47,995 nucleotides of DNA from NAT127 sp041655035 (GCA_041655035.1 JBAZCN010000009.1:1-47995); one strand, 5' to 3'. Positions 34,947 through 44,626 are shown, counted from the first letter of the stretch. Notes: a model not told the origin generated them from the letters alone. Made by a program: numbers and translations.

Positions 34947-35092
34947 GGTGACCTCCAAAAGTGTTGTTTACTCAAAGAGCAGAACCTGTGTCCGGCACAT
35001 GTCCGGCTATGGTCCCGCGGCCAGTGATGGGCTGCCGCCAACCCAAACCAAAAATCAGAGTGAGCCATCTTGCCCCCACGACCGGCATGTCA

Positions 35093-35135
35093 CACCTATC
35101 GAAAGATTGGCCGGACAACCGCCTTTCGATAGGTG
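35093..35135. promoter_or_regulatory. Perfect 13-bp inverted repeat between thiolase and acyl-CoA synthetase genes
   Basis: CACCTATCGAAAG (35093-35105) and CTTTCGATAGGTG (35123-35135) match exactly, with 17 bp between them (30 bp centre to centre, about three helix turns). It sits in the divergent gap and could control both genes. The spacer contains GCCGGACA (35110-35117), the reverse complement of TGTCCGGC, which occurs twice more at 34989-34996 and 35000-35007. An RNA hairpin in the synthetase leader is an alternative reading. Confidence 0.65.
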
Positions 35136-35216
35136 AACCCCACCCCCGCCCGTTGCTACCTTTGCCCATTAACTTACCCGCATTCCACAGACAACGACCA
35201 TAACCCTGGAGGTCCG

Positions 35217-36845
35217 ATGGCAACGCAACAGCTGACGCTACCCAAGGTGCTCGGTGACGCCGTCATCCGCAGCCCCGACACCGAAGCACTGATATTCCCC
35301 AACATAAGGCTCACCTACAGACAATTCCAGGATCGCGTCAACGCCGCCGCCCGTTCGCTGGTAGGTATGGGCATCCGACCCGGCGACGTGATCGGCGTAC
35401 TGATGCCCAACTGTGCGGAGAATGTCACCCTGTTGTTTGCTTCCGCCAGCATCGGCGCCCTGTTCGTGCCCATCAACAACCGCTTTCGGGCCAGGGAACT
35501 GGCCCACGTCATCGCCGACTCGGGCATGAAGGTATTGATCACCAACGATATCGTCGCGGAACAAGTCGACTATACCGAACGCCTCCACCAGGCGCTGCCG
35601 GAGCTGGCCGACGCCGCTCCGGGCGCCACCCCGAGAACAGCGGTGTCCGCCGCGCTGTCCCATGTCGTCCTGCTGGGCAGGACGGCGGCGGGGGGGATGC
35701 TCCGTCAGGAGCAGTTCGAAATCTATGGCCGGGATGTCAGTGAACAACAACTGGCGGGGTTTACCGCCGCCGTCAAGGACGACCAGCCGGTATTGATGCT
35801 CTACACTTCCGGCACCACCGCGATGCCCAAGGGCTGTCCGCTCAGCCAGTATCAGATTGCCGGCATTTCCCTGGCGATCGCCGACCGCCTCGGATTGGTC
35901 GCCGGCGACCGCCTGTGGAATGCCCTGCCAATGTTCCACGCCAGCAGCCTGCTGCCAATGACAGCGGCCTTCCACAAGAGCGCCACCTTTGTCTCCCAGT
36001 TGCATTTCAGTGCCGATCAAACACTGCGCCAGTTGGTGGACGAAAAGATCACCGTGGCCTGGCCGGCCTACGACCTGATCTGGCAGCAGATTCTCACCCA
36101 TCCCGACTTCGACGCGTCGCAGTTCTCCGGCCTGCGCGCCCTGCTCTGCGTCGGCCCGCCGGAAACCCTGATGCTGATGGAAAAATCGCTGCCGAATGCC
36201 CGCATCCTGTCCTGCTATGGGATCACCGAGTGCTCCGGCGTGCCAGTGATGCCACTCTACGGCGATGACCAGGCGATCCGCTGCGGCACCAGCGGCCTGC
36301 CCATGGAGGGCCTCAAGGCCGAGATTCGCGACCCCGAAACCGGCCGGCCTGTAGCCCCGCGCCAGCGCGGGTTGTTGTGGATGCAGGGCGACTACGTGAT
36401 CACCGGCTACTGGAACGATCCGGAAAAAACCGCCGCCTCCTTCGACCAGGACCACTGGTTCAACACCGGCGACCTCTGCTCCATGGACGAGAGCGGCTAT
36501 ATCTACTTCCACGGCCGCCTCAAGGACACTCTCAAGGTCGGCGGCGAGAACGTCGCTGCGGTGGAGGTCGAGGCGTTCCTCACCACCCACCCGGCGGTCA
36601 AACTGGCGGCGGTGGTCGGGGTGCCCGATCAAAAGCTCCAGGAAGTGCCCGCCGCATTCGTCGAGCTGCGCCCGGGGGCCAGCATCACCGAGGCGGAAAT
36701 CATCCAGTTCTGCAAGGACAGTCTCGCCGGCTTCAAGGTACCCCGCTATGTGCGTTTCGTCACCGAGTGGCCGATGTCCGCCACCAAGATCCGCAAGGAT
36801 GATCTGCGGACGCCGCTGCTGCAGGAACTCGGTATCGAGGGCTGA
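35217..36845 (+). CDS. AMP-binding acyl-CoA synthetase/ligase
   Basis: A 542-residue ANL-superfamily enzyme that activates a carboxylic acid to its CoA thioester through an acyl-adenylate. The P-loop motif is YTSGTTAMPKGC, A5 is YGITECSG, the hinge region is HGRLKDTLKVGGENV and the A10 lysine is in PMSATKIRKDDL. GGAGGT (35208-35213) fixes the ATG. It is divergent from the beta-oxidation operon, which suggests it supplies that pathway's substrate. Chain or ring specificity cannot be told. Confidence 0.95.
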   Translation: MATQQLTLPKVLGDAVIRSPDTEALIFPNIRLTYRQFQDRVNAAARSLVGMGIRPGDVIGVLMPNCAENVTLLFASASIGALFVPINNRFRARELAHVIADSGMKVLITNDIVAEQVDYTERLHQALPELADAAPGATPRTAVSAALSHVVLLGRTAAGGMLRQEQFEIYGRDVSEQQLAGFTAAVKDDQPVLMLYTSGTTAMPKGCPLSQYQIAGISLAIADRLGLVAGDRLWNALPMFHASSLLPMTAAFHKSATFVSQLHFSADQTLRQLVDEKITVAWPAYDLIWQQILTHPDFDASQFSGLRALLCVGPPETLMLMEKSLPNARILSCYGITECSGVPVMPLYGDDQAIRCGTSGLPMEGLKAEIRDPETGRPVAPRQRGLLWMQGDYVITGYWNDPEKTAASFDQDHWFNTGDLCSMDESGYIYFHGRLKDTLKVGGENVAAVEVEAFLTTHPAVKLAAVVGVPDQKLQEVPAAFVELRPGASITEAEIIQFCKDSLAGFKVPRYVRFVTEWPMSATKIRKDDLRTPLLQELGIEG

Positions 36846-36953
36846 ATTACAGTTCCAAGCTCGAGATAGGGTGCGCTGAGGAAACGAAGCGCACCGGCAC
36901 TGTTGCCATCGGCGCACCTCGTTCCTCGGTGCACTCTGGACAGAAAAAACAGA

Positions 36954-36987
36954 CAAAAAAACGGGCGCCTCCAGCGCCCGTTTTTTT
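36954..36987. terminator. Bidirectional intrinsic terminator
   Basis: ACGGGCGC (36961-36968) and GCGCCCGT (36974-36981) form a perfect 8-bp stem with a CTCCA loop. A-rich bases lie on the left and a T-run on the right, so it can stop transcription from both the synthetase (+) and the phosphotransferase (-). Confidence 0.9.
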
Positions 36988-37016
36988 GCTTGCACGAAAC
37001 GCTCAAGCCAGAAGAA

Positions 37017-38132
37017 TCACGCCAACCCGATCACTTTGGCAAAGGCCGCGTAGTCCTCGCCCGGGGTCGGTTCCGGCTCGCCCATGCGCTTGGCCAGCAG
37101 GCACATGATGGGCTGGTGGCTGCGGGCGTTGGAGGTCGCCGCGATGGTACCGCGCTCGATCTGGCGGTCTACCGCGCGCATGCCGACGATGGCCATACGG
37201 AAGGTGGCAAGCAGGTCGTAGTACTCGAGGTTGCTCACCTTGCGGCCCAGTTTTGCCTCGTAGTGGGCGATCGTCTCCTCGCGATCAGGCAGCCCTTCGA
37301 GGCGCGGCACGCCCATGCCGTGGCTGAACAGGTCGTCGAAGAACAGCCACCAGGCCAGGTCCACCTCGGCGGGGCCGAGATTGGCCAGTTCCCAGTCGAG
37401 CACCACTGTCACCTCGCCACTGGCGTCATTGGCAAAGAGAATGTTGCTGGGGCTCGGATCGCCCCACAGGACGCTCACCGGCGCGTGCTCGGGACGCTCC
37501 GCCATCAGTTTTTCATAGGCGCGCTCCATCAGCGGAATGGGTTCGCCCCTGGCCCACTCGTACCATTCCCGGACCCAGCCCAGATAGCCCTCCATGCCGG
37601 GCTCGCCATACTTGGGATCGGCAAGAAAGGTAAATCCGTCGCGCCAATCGAGGCGGTTGACAGCGGCTATCTGGTCGATGCCGTTGTACCACACCTGGCG
37701 GCGCTGCTCCGGCGCGAGCTCCGCGACCCAGCCCGCGCGATTGTAGTTGGGACTTTGCTGGACAACTCTGCCGTCCATTTTTTCCATCACCAAAAACGGC
37801 AGGCCGAGAATACTGTCGTCCAGCTCGAGGCCGATCAGGTTGGGCACCGGCACACTGCTGCTGGCGGCCACCGCCGCCATCACCCGGTACGGAAAGTCGA
37901 TACTGGCGTCGACGAAAAAGTCGCTGGACTGGTTCTGGCAGCGCACCACCAGGCCACACTCCCGGAGCACTCCGCCCTGACGGTACGCCACATCGATATA
38001 GAAGGTTTCGGCAGAGAAGCCCGCTCCGGAGCGGTCCTTCATCCCCGTGACTTCGAGATCGGGGGCGCTCATTTTCGCCGCCAGCCAAGTCTGGAGCGTC
38101 GTCTTAACCACGTTGTTGTCGGAAGAGAGCAT
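37017..38132 (-). CDS. APH-like phosphotransferase family protein
   Basis: A 371-residue kinase-fold protein of the aminoglycoside phosphotransferase/ACAD10-11 N-domain type. The catalytic loop is LWGDPSPSN (Trp where aminoglycoside kinases have His) and the metal-binding Asp is in VVLDWELANLGP. Such proteins often accompany acyl-CoA dehydrogenases and sterol or fatty-acid degradation genes and may phosphorylate hydroxyacyl substrates. Nothing suggests antibiotic resistance. The start at ATG 38132 (GAGG 7 nt upstream) avoids overlap with the AraC gene. Confidence 0.9.
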   Translation of the reverse strand: MLSSDNNVVKTTLQTWLAAKMSAPDLEVTGMKDRSGAGFSAETFYIDVAYRQGGVLRECGLVVRCQNQSSDFFVDASIDFPYRVMAAVAASSSVPVPNLIGLELDDSILGLPFLVMEKMDGRVVQQSPNYNRAGWVAELAPEQRRQVWYNGIDQIAAVNRLDWRDGFTFLADPKYGEPGMEGYLGWVREWYEWARGEPIPLMERAYEKLMAERPEHAPVSVLWGDPSPSNILFANDASGEVTVVLDWELANLGPAEVDLAWWLFFDDLFSHGMGVPRLEGLPDREETIAHYEAKLGRKVSNLEYYDLLATFRMAIVGMRAVDRQIERGTIAATSNARSHQPIMCLLAKRMGEPEPTPGEDYAAFAKVIGLA

Positions 38133-38205
38133 GTCTGGCCTCGTGTCTAATCGTGAGCGCAATGATGCCACAAAGCATGCCGTCAACGCAGCAACGGGAA
38201 CGGAG

Positions 38206-39099
38206 TCAGCACCGCTGGCGGGCCCGGAAGGTGGACGGCGATATGCCGAGGACCCGGCGGAAGGCCGCAGAAAAACTGCTGGTCTGGGCAAACCCCAGCT
38301 GGCCGGCGATGGTTTTGATGCATTGGTCGGTGTCGAGCAGCAGTCGCTTGGCCCGGGTCAGGCGAACCTGCTCCACGTAGGCGTGGAGTGTCGAGCCGGT
38401 GGACTGCTTGAAGCCCCGCATCACGTGCCGGGTACTGATGCTGCAGAGATTGGCCAATTCGACGACGCTGGGAGGCATCTCGATCTCGGACTCCACCCGC
38501 TCCCGGATGCGCCGCATCTGCCAGGAGGCCAGGCCGCCCCGGGCCGAATCGACAGTGTCTTCGGCGCGGTGAAGATAGCGCAACAGGTCGATGGTCAGGG
38601 TGTCCATGAGGGTCTCGAGGAGGACATCGCCGGCGAAGCCCGGGTTGAGGGTCTCCTCGGCGATCCGCAGCAATGTCGATCGCAGCCCCTCATCCCGCAG
38701 ATCCAGAGCATTGTTGAGTTGCTGATTATCCCAATGATCGTCGCCGGACTTGAAGCGCCGGATGCGATTGGTGCCGAAATTGCACATCAGCAAACGCTGC
38801 ACCCCGCCACTGGAGCGCCCGTAGAAGGGCACATTGGCGGGAAAGAAAATCAGGTCGCCAGCATCCCGGAAAAACCTGCTGCCCGTCTCGCCGCCGAGGC
38901 ACCCCTGGGTATGGTAAGGGCGCGGTGAGAGGGACAAGCTGATATGGTGCCTGTCGGGAAGCAGCTCGGTCTCGACACAGTCCGGCCAATCATAGTGCCC
39001 TACGAGCACTTCGATATCCGCCACGCTGAAGCTGGCCTCCTGGCGCCACAGGGATTCAAATACTGCCCCCTTATCGAGTCTTATCTGAGTCGGCTGCAT
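38206..39099 (-). CDS. AraC family transcriptional regulator
   Basis: A 297-residue regulator. The C-terminal double HTH (about 195-295) includes SVVELANLCSISTRHVMRGF and IKTIAGQLGFAQTSSFSAAF, the two AraC helices. The N-terminal part is a cupin-like effector domain (DLIFFPANVPFYG). It lies 97 nt after the carboxylesterase and 73 nt before the phosphotransferase on one strand, so it may control the uptake/esterase run it belongs to. Confidence 0.93.
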   Translation of the reverse strand: MQPTQIRLDKGAVFESLWRQEASFSVADIEVLVGHYDWPDCVETELLPDRHHISLSLSPRPYHTQGCLGGETGSRFFRDAGDLIFFPANVPFYGRSSGGVQRLLMCNFGTNRIRRFKSGDDHWDNQQLNNALDLRDEGLRSTLLRIAEETLNPGFAGDVLLETLMDTLTIDLLRYLHRAEDTVDSARGGLASWQMRRIRERVESEIEMPPSVVELANLCSISTRHVMRGFKQSTGSTLHAYVEQVRLTRAKRLLLDTDQCIKTIAGQLGFAQTSSFSAAFRRVLGISPSTFRARQRC

Positions 39100-39196
39100 T
39101 CAGGTAACCTCTAATTGACCGCCGCGACGACGGCCCCTGGAATGTGTGTTTGCCACAAAAAAATTGCAATCGGGCAATGCCCGGCGGCCGCGGTAG

Positions 39197-40840
39197 TCAC
39201 TCAAACTTCTTGGCGTCGAAGGCATCCTTGATAGCCGAGCCGCCCGGCGTTTTGCTCTCTCGGATCTGCTCCCAGAAAAGACGGATGTCGCTGGCGGGAT
39301 CGGCAATGACTTCCAGTTCGTTATCAAAGATCAAGGTTGCCCTCTGCTCCTGGGAATATGGCGGCCACTCGGGCAGCCCCAGGGTATTGGGATTACCATT
39401 GCGGGCGAACGCCGCGAACGACTGGCTCATCGCCTTGGCCATGAACTCCTGCTCATAACCGTTGCCCACCAGGCCTTCTGCGGTGTACACCGTGTCGAAG
39501 ACAAAGGGGATTTCCACCGCATGGGGGGAGCGCAGCTTGCCGCCCAGCACCGGCGATTCCCAATTCACCTTGTACATGTACACCGGCGCCCCGCGCTGCG
39601 CCATCTTGCGCTCGGCCAGCAGGATACTGCTGCTGCCGAACATCTGGTCGGTCACGATACTGGTCCACAGGTGCATCGGCTCATCGCTGGGCGCCTTCCC
39701 GCGATACAGAGCGATGGTGGCATCCACCTTGTCGGCGGGAACAATGCCACTGACCCGCTTGTTGAGATCCTCATCGGTCATCGTCTGCCAGGTGGGGTCG
39801 GTGAGGAAGACATTGGTGGCCTCGTCCTTGGTGTAGCCCACCAGAATCGGAATATCTTTTTGGATAGGCGATGCTTCAGGATCGAAAGGATGGTAGGCAA
39901 CAACATCGCCATCGACATGGGGACCGAAGGGCAGCAGCCCCATCTTGGCGCCGGCCTTGACCAGCGTATCCATGGGCAGTTGCTGCAACGCCTCGATGTC
40001 ACCGGGCTCTACATCCAACTGCTGGTAAATACCCTGGCCCACCGCCAAGGCATCCTCCGCGGTACGCAAGGCGACGCCGCCGCCACTCTGCATGATCGCC
40101 TTGTGAAACAGGCCTTTCGCGGAGGGCATGGCCAGCAGGGCACTGACCTTGCCGGCCCCGCCGGATTGCCCGAAAATCGTGACGTTACCCGGATCGCCGC
40201 CGAAGGCGCCGATATTGTCATGCACCCATTCCAGGGCACGGACGATATCCATCATGCCGACATTCCCCGACGCCCGGTATTCCGCGCCCGCCTCCGGACC
40301 CAGGGGGAAAAAACCAAACGTATTCAAGCGGTGATTGAGGCTGACCACCACCACGTCGTTGCCCCGGGCGAGGTTGCTGCCATGATAATACTGGTCGCCG
40401 CCACTACCGACGAAAAACCCACCGCCATGCAGCCACACCATCACCGGCCGCTTGCCACTGTCATTGACACGCGGCGTCCACAGATCGAGCACTAGGCAAT
40501 CTTCACTGATCGGCAGGTCCGAGAACGACAACACCGTGGCCATTTCACCCGGCATGTTCACCGGCGGCTGGGGACAGCGATCACCCTTGGCATCGGCTTT
40601 CTTCACGCCCTGCCAGCTGGCCGGCTTGCCGGGCGGCAGGAAGCGGGCATTACCGCCGGTAGGAGCCCCGTAGTGAATGCCCAGGAACTCATAGATCCCC
40701 TTGCTCACATGGCCTTGCAATTGACCTTCCGTCGTTTTGACGACCGGACGGGGATCAGAAATGGACGGCTGCGCTGCCAGCACTGCCATGGATGCTGCCA
40801 ACGACATCAGCAGCGTGGACGTTTTCAACAAACGGATCAT
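39197..40840 (-). CDS. Secreted type-B carboxylesterase
   Basis: A 547-residue alpha/beta hydrolase (CE10/cholinesterase-like) with an N-terminal signal peptide (MIRLLKTSTLLMSLAASMAVLAA). The oxyanion loop is WLHGGGFFVGSG (136-147), the nucleophile Ser226 is in FGQSGGAG, and later acidic and His residues (TKDEATN; SPHAVEIPF) fit the triad. EDCLVLDLWTP is the second family signature. AGGATG lies 8 nt before ATG 40840. It probably cleaves esters in the periplasm or at the cell surface, and sits 52 nt behind a TonB-dependent receptor. Confidence 0.94.
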   Translation of the reverse strand: MIRLLKTSTLLMSLAASMAVLAAQPSISDPRPVVKTTEGQLQGHVSKGIYEFLGIHYGAPTGGNARFLPPGKPASWQGVKKADAKGDRCPQPPVNMPGEMATVLSFSDLPISEDCLVLDLWTPRVNDSGKRPVMVWLHGGGFFVGSGGDQYYHGSNLARGNDVVVVSLNHRLNTFGFFPLGPEAGAEYRASGNVGMMDIVRALEWVHDNIGAFGGDPGNVTIFGQSGGAGKVSALLAMPSAKGLFHKAIMQSGGGVALRTAEDALAVGQGIYQQLDVEPGDIEALQQLPMDTLVKAGAKMGLLPFGPHVDGDVVAYHPFDPEASPIQKDIPILVGYTKDEATNVFLTDPTWQTMTDEDLNKRVSGIVPADKVDATIALYRGKAPSDEPMHLWTSIVTDQMFGSSSILLAERKMAQRGAPVYMYKVNWESPVLGGKLRSPHAVEIPFVFDTVYTAEGLVGNGYEQEFMAKAMSQSFAAFARNGNPNTLGLPEWPPYSQEQRATLIFDNELEVIADPASDIRLFWEQIRESKTPGGSAIKDAFDAKKFE

Positions 40841-40892
40841 CGTTTCATCCTGCTCAGGCCAAATCGAAGAGTGATTTCCGGGTCGCCGCCTG

Positions 40893-43145
40893 TCAACGGC
40901 GCGCGCCAAAGTTATATTTGAATTCAATGCCCCAGGTTCGCGGGTCGCCGTAGACATTCGAGACAAACCCGAAAGGTGTCGAGCGGTCATTGGCATTGTA
41001 GGCGTAGGTCTTATCGGTGGCGTTCTTGACATAGACACCCACGTCAACACCGAGATTACCGATATCCCGCCAGTCCGCCCGCAAATCCACCAACCCATAG
41101 CCGTCTTGGGAACTGCCGGGCAGGTTGATATTCTCATCGGCAAAATTGACTTCGCTGATATAACCATAGCCGACGTTCAACAGCAACTCCCCGGTGGTCA
41201 TGGGCTGGCGGTAGGTCAACGAGACGTCGACGGTGTTTTTCGGCGCCTGGGCAAATGTGTTGCCGGTAAGATCCCCGATCAGGGCATTCTCAAAACTGTC
41301 GTACTCGGTGTGCAGATAGCCGTAGGACACGGACATATCCAGTCTTTGACTCAATCTTGCCAACACCTGCAACTGACCGCCGTAGATCGTGGCCTCGGCA
41401 GCGTTGAAAAGCCCGGTGGATACCCTGCCCTGATAGAACAGCGATGTGGTGCGCTGAATATCCTCGTATTCCGCGTAAAAAGCCGAGAGGTTGGAGCGAA
41501 CGGGCACACCGCCGAGTTGCCAGTCCGCTTTCATGCCAATCTCATAATCGCGGATGTATTCGGGGTCGATCACCAGCAAATCCTCATCGAAGATGTCCGG
41601 ATTGAAGCCCCCGGCATTGTAGCCTTTTCTGTGGGTAGCGTAGATCAACATATCATCGCGTAGCTGATAATCCACCGACAGGTTGTAGGTGGTGGCGCTG
41701 TACTCGGCACGCAACCGATTGACACAGGCCTCGATGTCCACGTTGGGCAGATCCGGCGACAGACCGCAAACGAAGCCCGGGTTGACTGTCGTGGCATCAT
41801 TCCAAGGCTTATCCTTGGTATGGCGCACCCCCAGCGTCAGATTGAGCTTTTCGGTCATGCTCCAGGTGCCCTGGGCGTAATACGCCAGGGACCGGGTGCC
41901 GCTCTCACCGCCGGATGACTGGGATACCATCTTGGAATAGGGCACGCCCGCCGGACTGAAGAGCTGGTAGTAGTTGGCGTTATCGATATCCTGATCGAGA
42001 TAATAAATTCCGGTCACCCATTGCAACCGGTCGGAAAACGCCGGACCCGACCATTGCAGCTCATGACTGAACTGTTCACCTTTCGAATCATTGTCCCCGA
42101 TGATTACCGGCAAGGGAATGGATAGCTGGTTCTGGAACTGGCGGGTATTGCTATGGGAATAGCCAGCAATATACTTCACTGTCGTTTTAGCGATATTCAG
42201 GGAGAGAATATTGCTGACCTGAAGCTCGGCACCCTGCAAAACCGCCTTGTAAGGCGAATCGATTCTGCGAATGCCCCGCAGCCCTTGCTGCAGGAGTTCA
42301 TCGTTGTAGCGGTTTACCCCTGTGGTAAAATCCGTATAAAGACAGCTGACGAAATTTTCCGGGCACCCCATAACGCCATCCGACTGGCTGATTTGCGCAT
42401 AAGGGGTTTCATCGCGTTCGGAATAGGAAACGACTGTGTAGTTCGACAGCCATTCAGCGGGCGAAAACATCGCCGAGAACTTGTAAGCCTGCCTGTCCTG
42501 GCTTTGGGCGTCCGGCCCCGACAGGTTCTTGACAAGCCCATCGCGCTCGCGGGTTTTCGCCCCGAAGCGCAACTGCAGCATGTCGTTGACCGGTACATTG
42601 AGGATCCCGGTCGCCTCCTTCAGCCCAAAACGGCCAACACCTACCTGTACCGACCCACCAAATTCCTTCTCCGGTTTCTGCGGATAAAACAGCACCGCTC
42701 CACCGGTACTGTTGCGTCCGAACAATGTCCCTTGCGGGCCGGCCAGTGCCTGTATCGATTCGAGATCCCATAGTTGCTGCTCGATGGCGCCGCTATTCAT
42801 CGGCACCTCATTGAAGTAGGTAATCACCCCCGTCCGCACGCCCCGCAAAGAGTACTGCTGATCCGCACCAAAGATGCTGACACCCACACTCAGGGTCGGC
42901 ACCAGCTTTTGCAGGTCAGTACCCGTTGAAATATTGCGAATCTCCAACTCGTCGCCACCGATACGGGTCACGCTCATCGGCACCGACTGGAGGTTTTCCT
43001 CGAGGCGGCGGGCAACGACGGTGATTTCTTCAAGCCTCAGATTCTGGCTGCGGTCGCCCTGGGCATGGACCACCGCAAAAGGGCTGGCCAGGGCGATGCC
43101 GATGGCCAGCTTTACCATTTGACAGCGTCGATGGGATCCATTCAT
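40893..43145 (-). CDS. TonB-dependent outer-membrane receptor
   Basis: A 750-residue receptor that imports a ligand using TonB energy. A signal peptide (KLAIGIALASPFAVVHA) is followed by a TonB-box-like EEITVVARR, the plug domain (about 45-160, with LRGVRTG and GPQGTLFGRNSTGGAV) and a 22-strand-type barrel ending KYNFGARR. The sequence resembles the receptors abundant in sphingomonads and marine gammaproteobacteria that take up hydrophobic compounds rather than siderophores, which is inference. GAGG precedes the ATG. Base composition is more A/T-rich than the flanks. Confidence 0.95.
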   Translation of the reverse strand: MNGSHRRCQMVKLAIGIALASPFAVVHAQGDRSQNLRLEEITVVARRLEENLQSVPMSVTRIGGDELEIRNISTGTDLQKLVPTLSVGVSIFGADQQYSLRGVRTGVITYFNEVPMNSGAIEQQLWDLESIQALAGPQGTLFGRNSTGGAVLFYPQKPEKEFGGSVQVGVGRFGLKEATGILNVPVNDMLQLRFGAKTRERDGLVKNLSGPDAQSQDRQAYKFSAMFSPAEWLSNYTVVSYSERDETPYAQISQSDGVMGCPENFVSCLYTDFTTGVNRYNDELLQQGLRGIRRIDSPYKAVLQGAELQVSNILSLNIAKTTVKYIAGYSHSNTRQFQNQLSIPLPVIIGDNDSKGEQFSHELQWSGPAFSDRLQWVTGIYYLDQDIDNANYYQLFSPAGVPYSKMVSQSSGGESGTRSLAYYAQGTWSMTEKLNLTLGVRHTKDKPWNDATTVNPGFVCGLSPDLPNVDIEACVNRLRAEYSATTYNLSVDYQLRDDMLIYATHRKGYNAGGFNPDIFDEDLLVIDPEYIRDYEIGMKADWQLGGVPVRSNLSAFYAEYEDIQRTTSLFYQGRVSTGLFNAAEATIYGGQLQVLARLSQRLDMSVSYGYLHTEYDSFENALIGDLTGNTFAQAPKNTVDVSLTYRQPMTTGELLLNVGYGYISEVNFADENINLPGSSQDGYGLVDLRADWRDIGNLGVDVGVYVKNATDKTYAYNANDRSTPFGFVSNVYGDPRTWGIEFKYNFGARR

Positions 43146-43184
43146 GGGGGCCTCGTTTATTATTCGGAATGTGGCTGCTTCTAT

Positions 43185-43213
43185 TTAATAGTTGATTTGA
43201 CCCTGGATAGCAA
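43185..43213 (-). promoter_or_regulatory. Putative sigma70 promoter of the TonB-receptor gene
   Basis: On the minus strand TTGCTA (43213-43208), exactly 17 bp, and TATTAA (43190-43185) form a good promoter. A start near 43178 would leave a leader of about 33 nt. The remaining gap to 43432 shows no gene. Confidence 0.55.
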
Positions 43214-43432
43214 TCCGATCACCCATTCGGGCAATACCGACCACTTGGCGCCGCCGCTCTCGCACGGCCGGCTCCTGCCCTCCAGCCACACAAGAACAAG
43301 AAAAATGATAGGAGATCGGCCCGAGCGCCGCTTGGCGAGCGGCCGCATGACACAGGTTGCTATAGGCAACCCGTCAGACCAGATAAATCCATTGCTGGGT
43401 CTCGTAGGCCAGGCATGGCGCCCAGCAGGCAA

Positions 43433-44362
43433 TCAGGCCCAGAGTCCGGGCCGGGCCGGGCCGGGCAACTTGCCTTTGCTCTCTTCAGGGTGTCGGAAAT
43501 GTATCGGGGACACGCCTGTCTGCTTCTTGAAAAAGCGGCTGAAATAGGCCGAATCGGCAAATCCGAGATCAAGGGCAATCTGGTTGATCGTCTTGGATGT
43601 GTTGAGCAGCTCCCGCTTCGCTTCCATCACCAGGCGACTGTGGATCAGCTCCAGCGGCGTCAGCTTGCTGACCTGCTTGCAGACTTCGATCAGCTTGATG
43701 CGGGTCACCCCAAGCATCCGGCAATAGTCCTCGATGGGGTAATGCTTGAGGTAGTGTCTTTCGAGCAGAAGCTGAAACCGATAAAGCAGGTGGCTATCCG
43801 ACGATTCAGGTTTGGAATGAGGTTCCCCTGCGATCTTGTCAGGGATGGTGTCTTCGGTGATCAAGACAAAAATATAGCCCATCACCGCCGCGTCGCAACC
43901 AAGCCCGAGCCGCTGCACAGCCGCAGCCACCTCGGCGAATAGCTGGCGGCGTTTACCGGCATTGTTGAGCCCGGTGATGTCCTGGTGGACAGAGGGCCGG
44001 TAGTAGGATTCCCAGAACGAGGCCGACGTGGTGAACAGCGCCTGGGCAACCCGTGTTCTCATGAACAGTTCGGGGCCGACGAAACTGAAGCCGTCGGTCC
44101 CCGGCTCGAGCATCAAGCGATAAAGGGCGTTGGGCGGTATGACCAGAAAGCTGCCGGGAACGAGGGAAAATTCCTGATCGTCCACGACGGCGACGCCCCC
44201 GCCCTGCTCCACCAGGAAATACTGCCGACTGTCTTGATGCCGCTGGATACTGCTCAAATCCGTGGCCGCCAGCAGGTCGCCGATACGGCGACAGCTGATC
44301 TGGGATATGGCATCGGAATCCTGAGTTCGCTGCCCATGGTTATCGGTGTTCTTCAGCATCAT
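43433..44362 (-). CDS. AraC family transcriptional regulator
   Basis: A 309-residue regulator with a C-terminal double HTH (about 200-300; LGVTRIKLIEVCKQVSKLTP and INQIALDLGFADSAYFSRFF). The N-terminal half looks like a cupin-type sensor (QYFLVEQGGGVAVVDDQEFSLVPG trimmed around residues 48-75). It is 287 bp upstream of the TonB-receptor gene on the same strand and is its likeliest regulator. The end is rich in Gly/Pro. Confidence 0.92.
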   Translation of the reverse strand: MMLKNTDNHGQRTQDSDAISQISCRRIGDLLAATDLSSIQRHQDSRQYFLVEQGGGVAVVDDQEFSLVPGSFLVIPPNALYRLMLEPGTDGFSFVGPELFMRTRVAQALFTTSASFWESYYRPSVHQDITGLNNAGKRRQLFAEVAAAVQRLGLGCDAAVMGYIFVLITEDTIPDKIAGEPHSKPESSDSHLLYRFQLLLERHYLKHYPIEDYCRMLGVTRIKLIEVCKQVSKLTPLELIHSRLVMEAKRELLNTSKTINQIALDLGFADSAYFSRFFKKQTGVSPIHFRHPEESKGKLPGPARPGLWA

Positions 44363-44550
44363 ACGGTCTACCTGGATACTTATAGTTATCGGCTGTTTAT
44401 CCCCTTAACCATACCCCAAGAGCAGCGGCGGACAATCGCTATTATCAGGTGTTCAGTCTGTCCCGTTCAAGAGGGAATGCGTCGCCGCGCGCTTTGCCCG
44501 CCATCATGGAACGCCGGCGAGGAATAGCTGATCACCGTTGTCGCGGCCAA

Positions 44551-44582
44551 CGCCAGGCGGGGCATGCGCACACCACCTGGCG
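44551..44582. repeat. Inverted repeat downstream of the SDR gene
   Basis: CGCCAGG (44551-44557) and CCTGGCG (44576-44582) form a 7-bp stem around an 18-nt loop containing GCATGC. It lies about 45 bp beyond the SDR stop and may help end that operon, though it has no T-run. The rest of 44363-44626 shows no gene. Confidence 0.3.
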
Positions 44583-44626
44583 GATGTGGAGGGTCCGACC
44601 CGGGCGAAGGCCTGGCCGGTATTGGC

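Noticed and set aside
33678..35027. A 449-codon frame antisense to the thiolase
   Set aside because: His/Gly/Ala-rich shadow of the thiolase; the sense frame has all catalytic motifs.
35238..36995. A 585-codon open frame antisense to the acyl-CoA synthetase
   Set aside because: It mirrors a gene with clear ANL motifs; its translation is low-complexity and matches no family. High GC content leaves such frames open by codon bias.
37017..38132. Aminoglycoside resistance kinase
   Set aside because: The loop is WGD rather than HGD and the surroundings are lipid-catabolic, fitting the ACAD10/11-associated branch.
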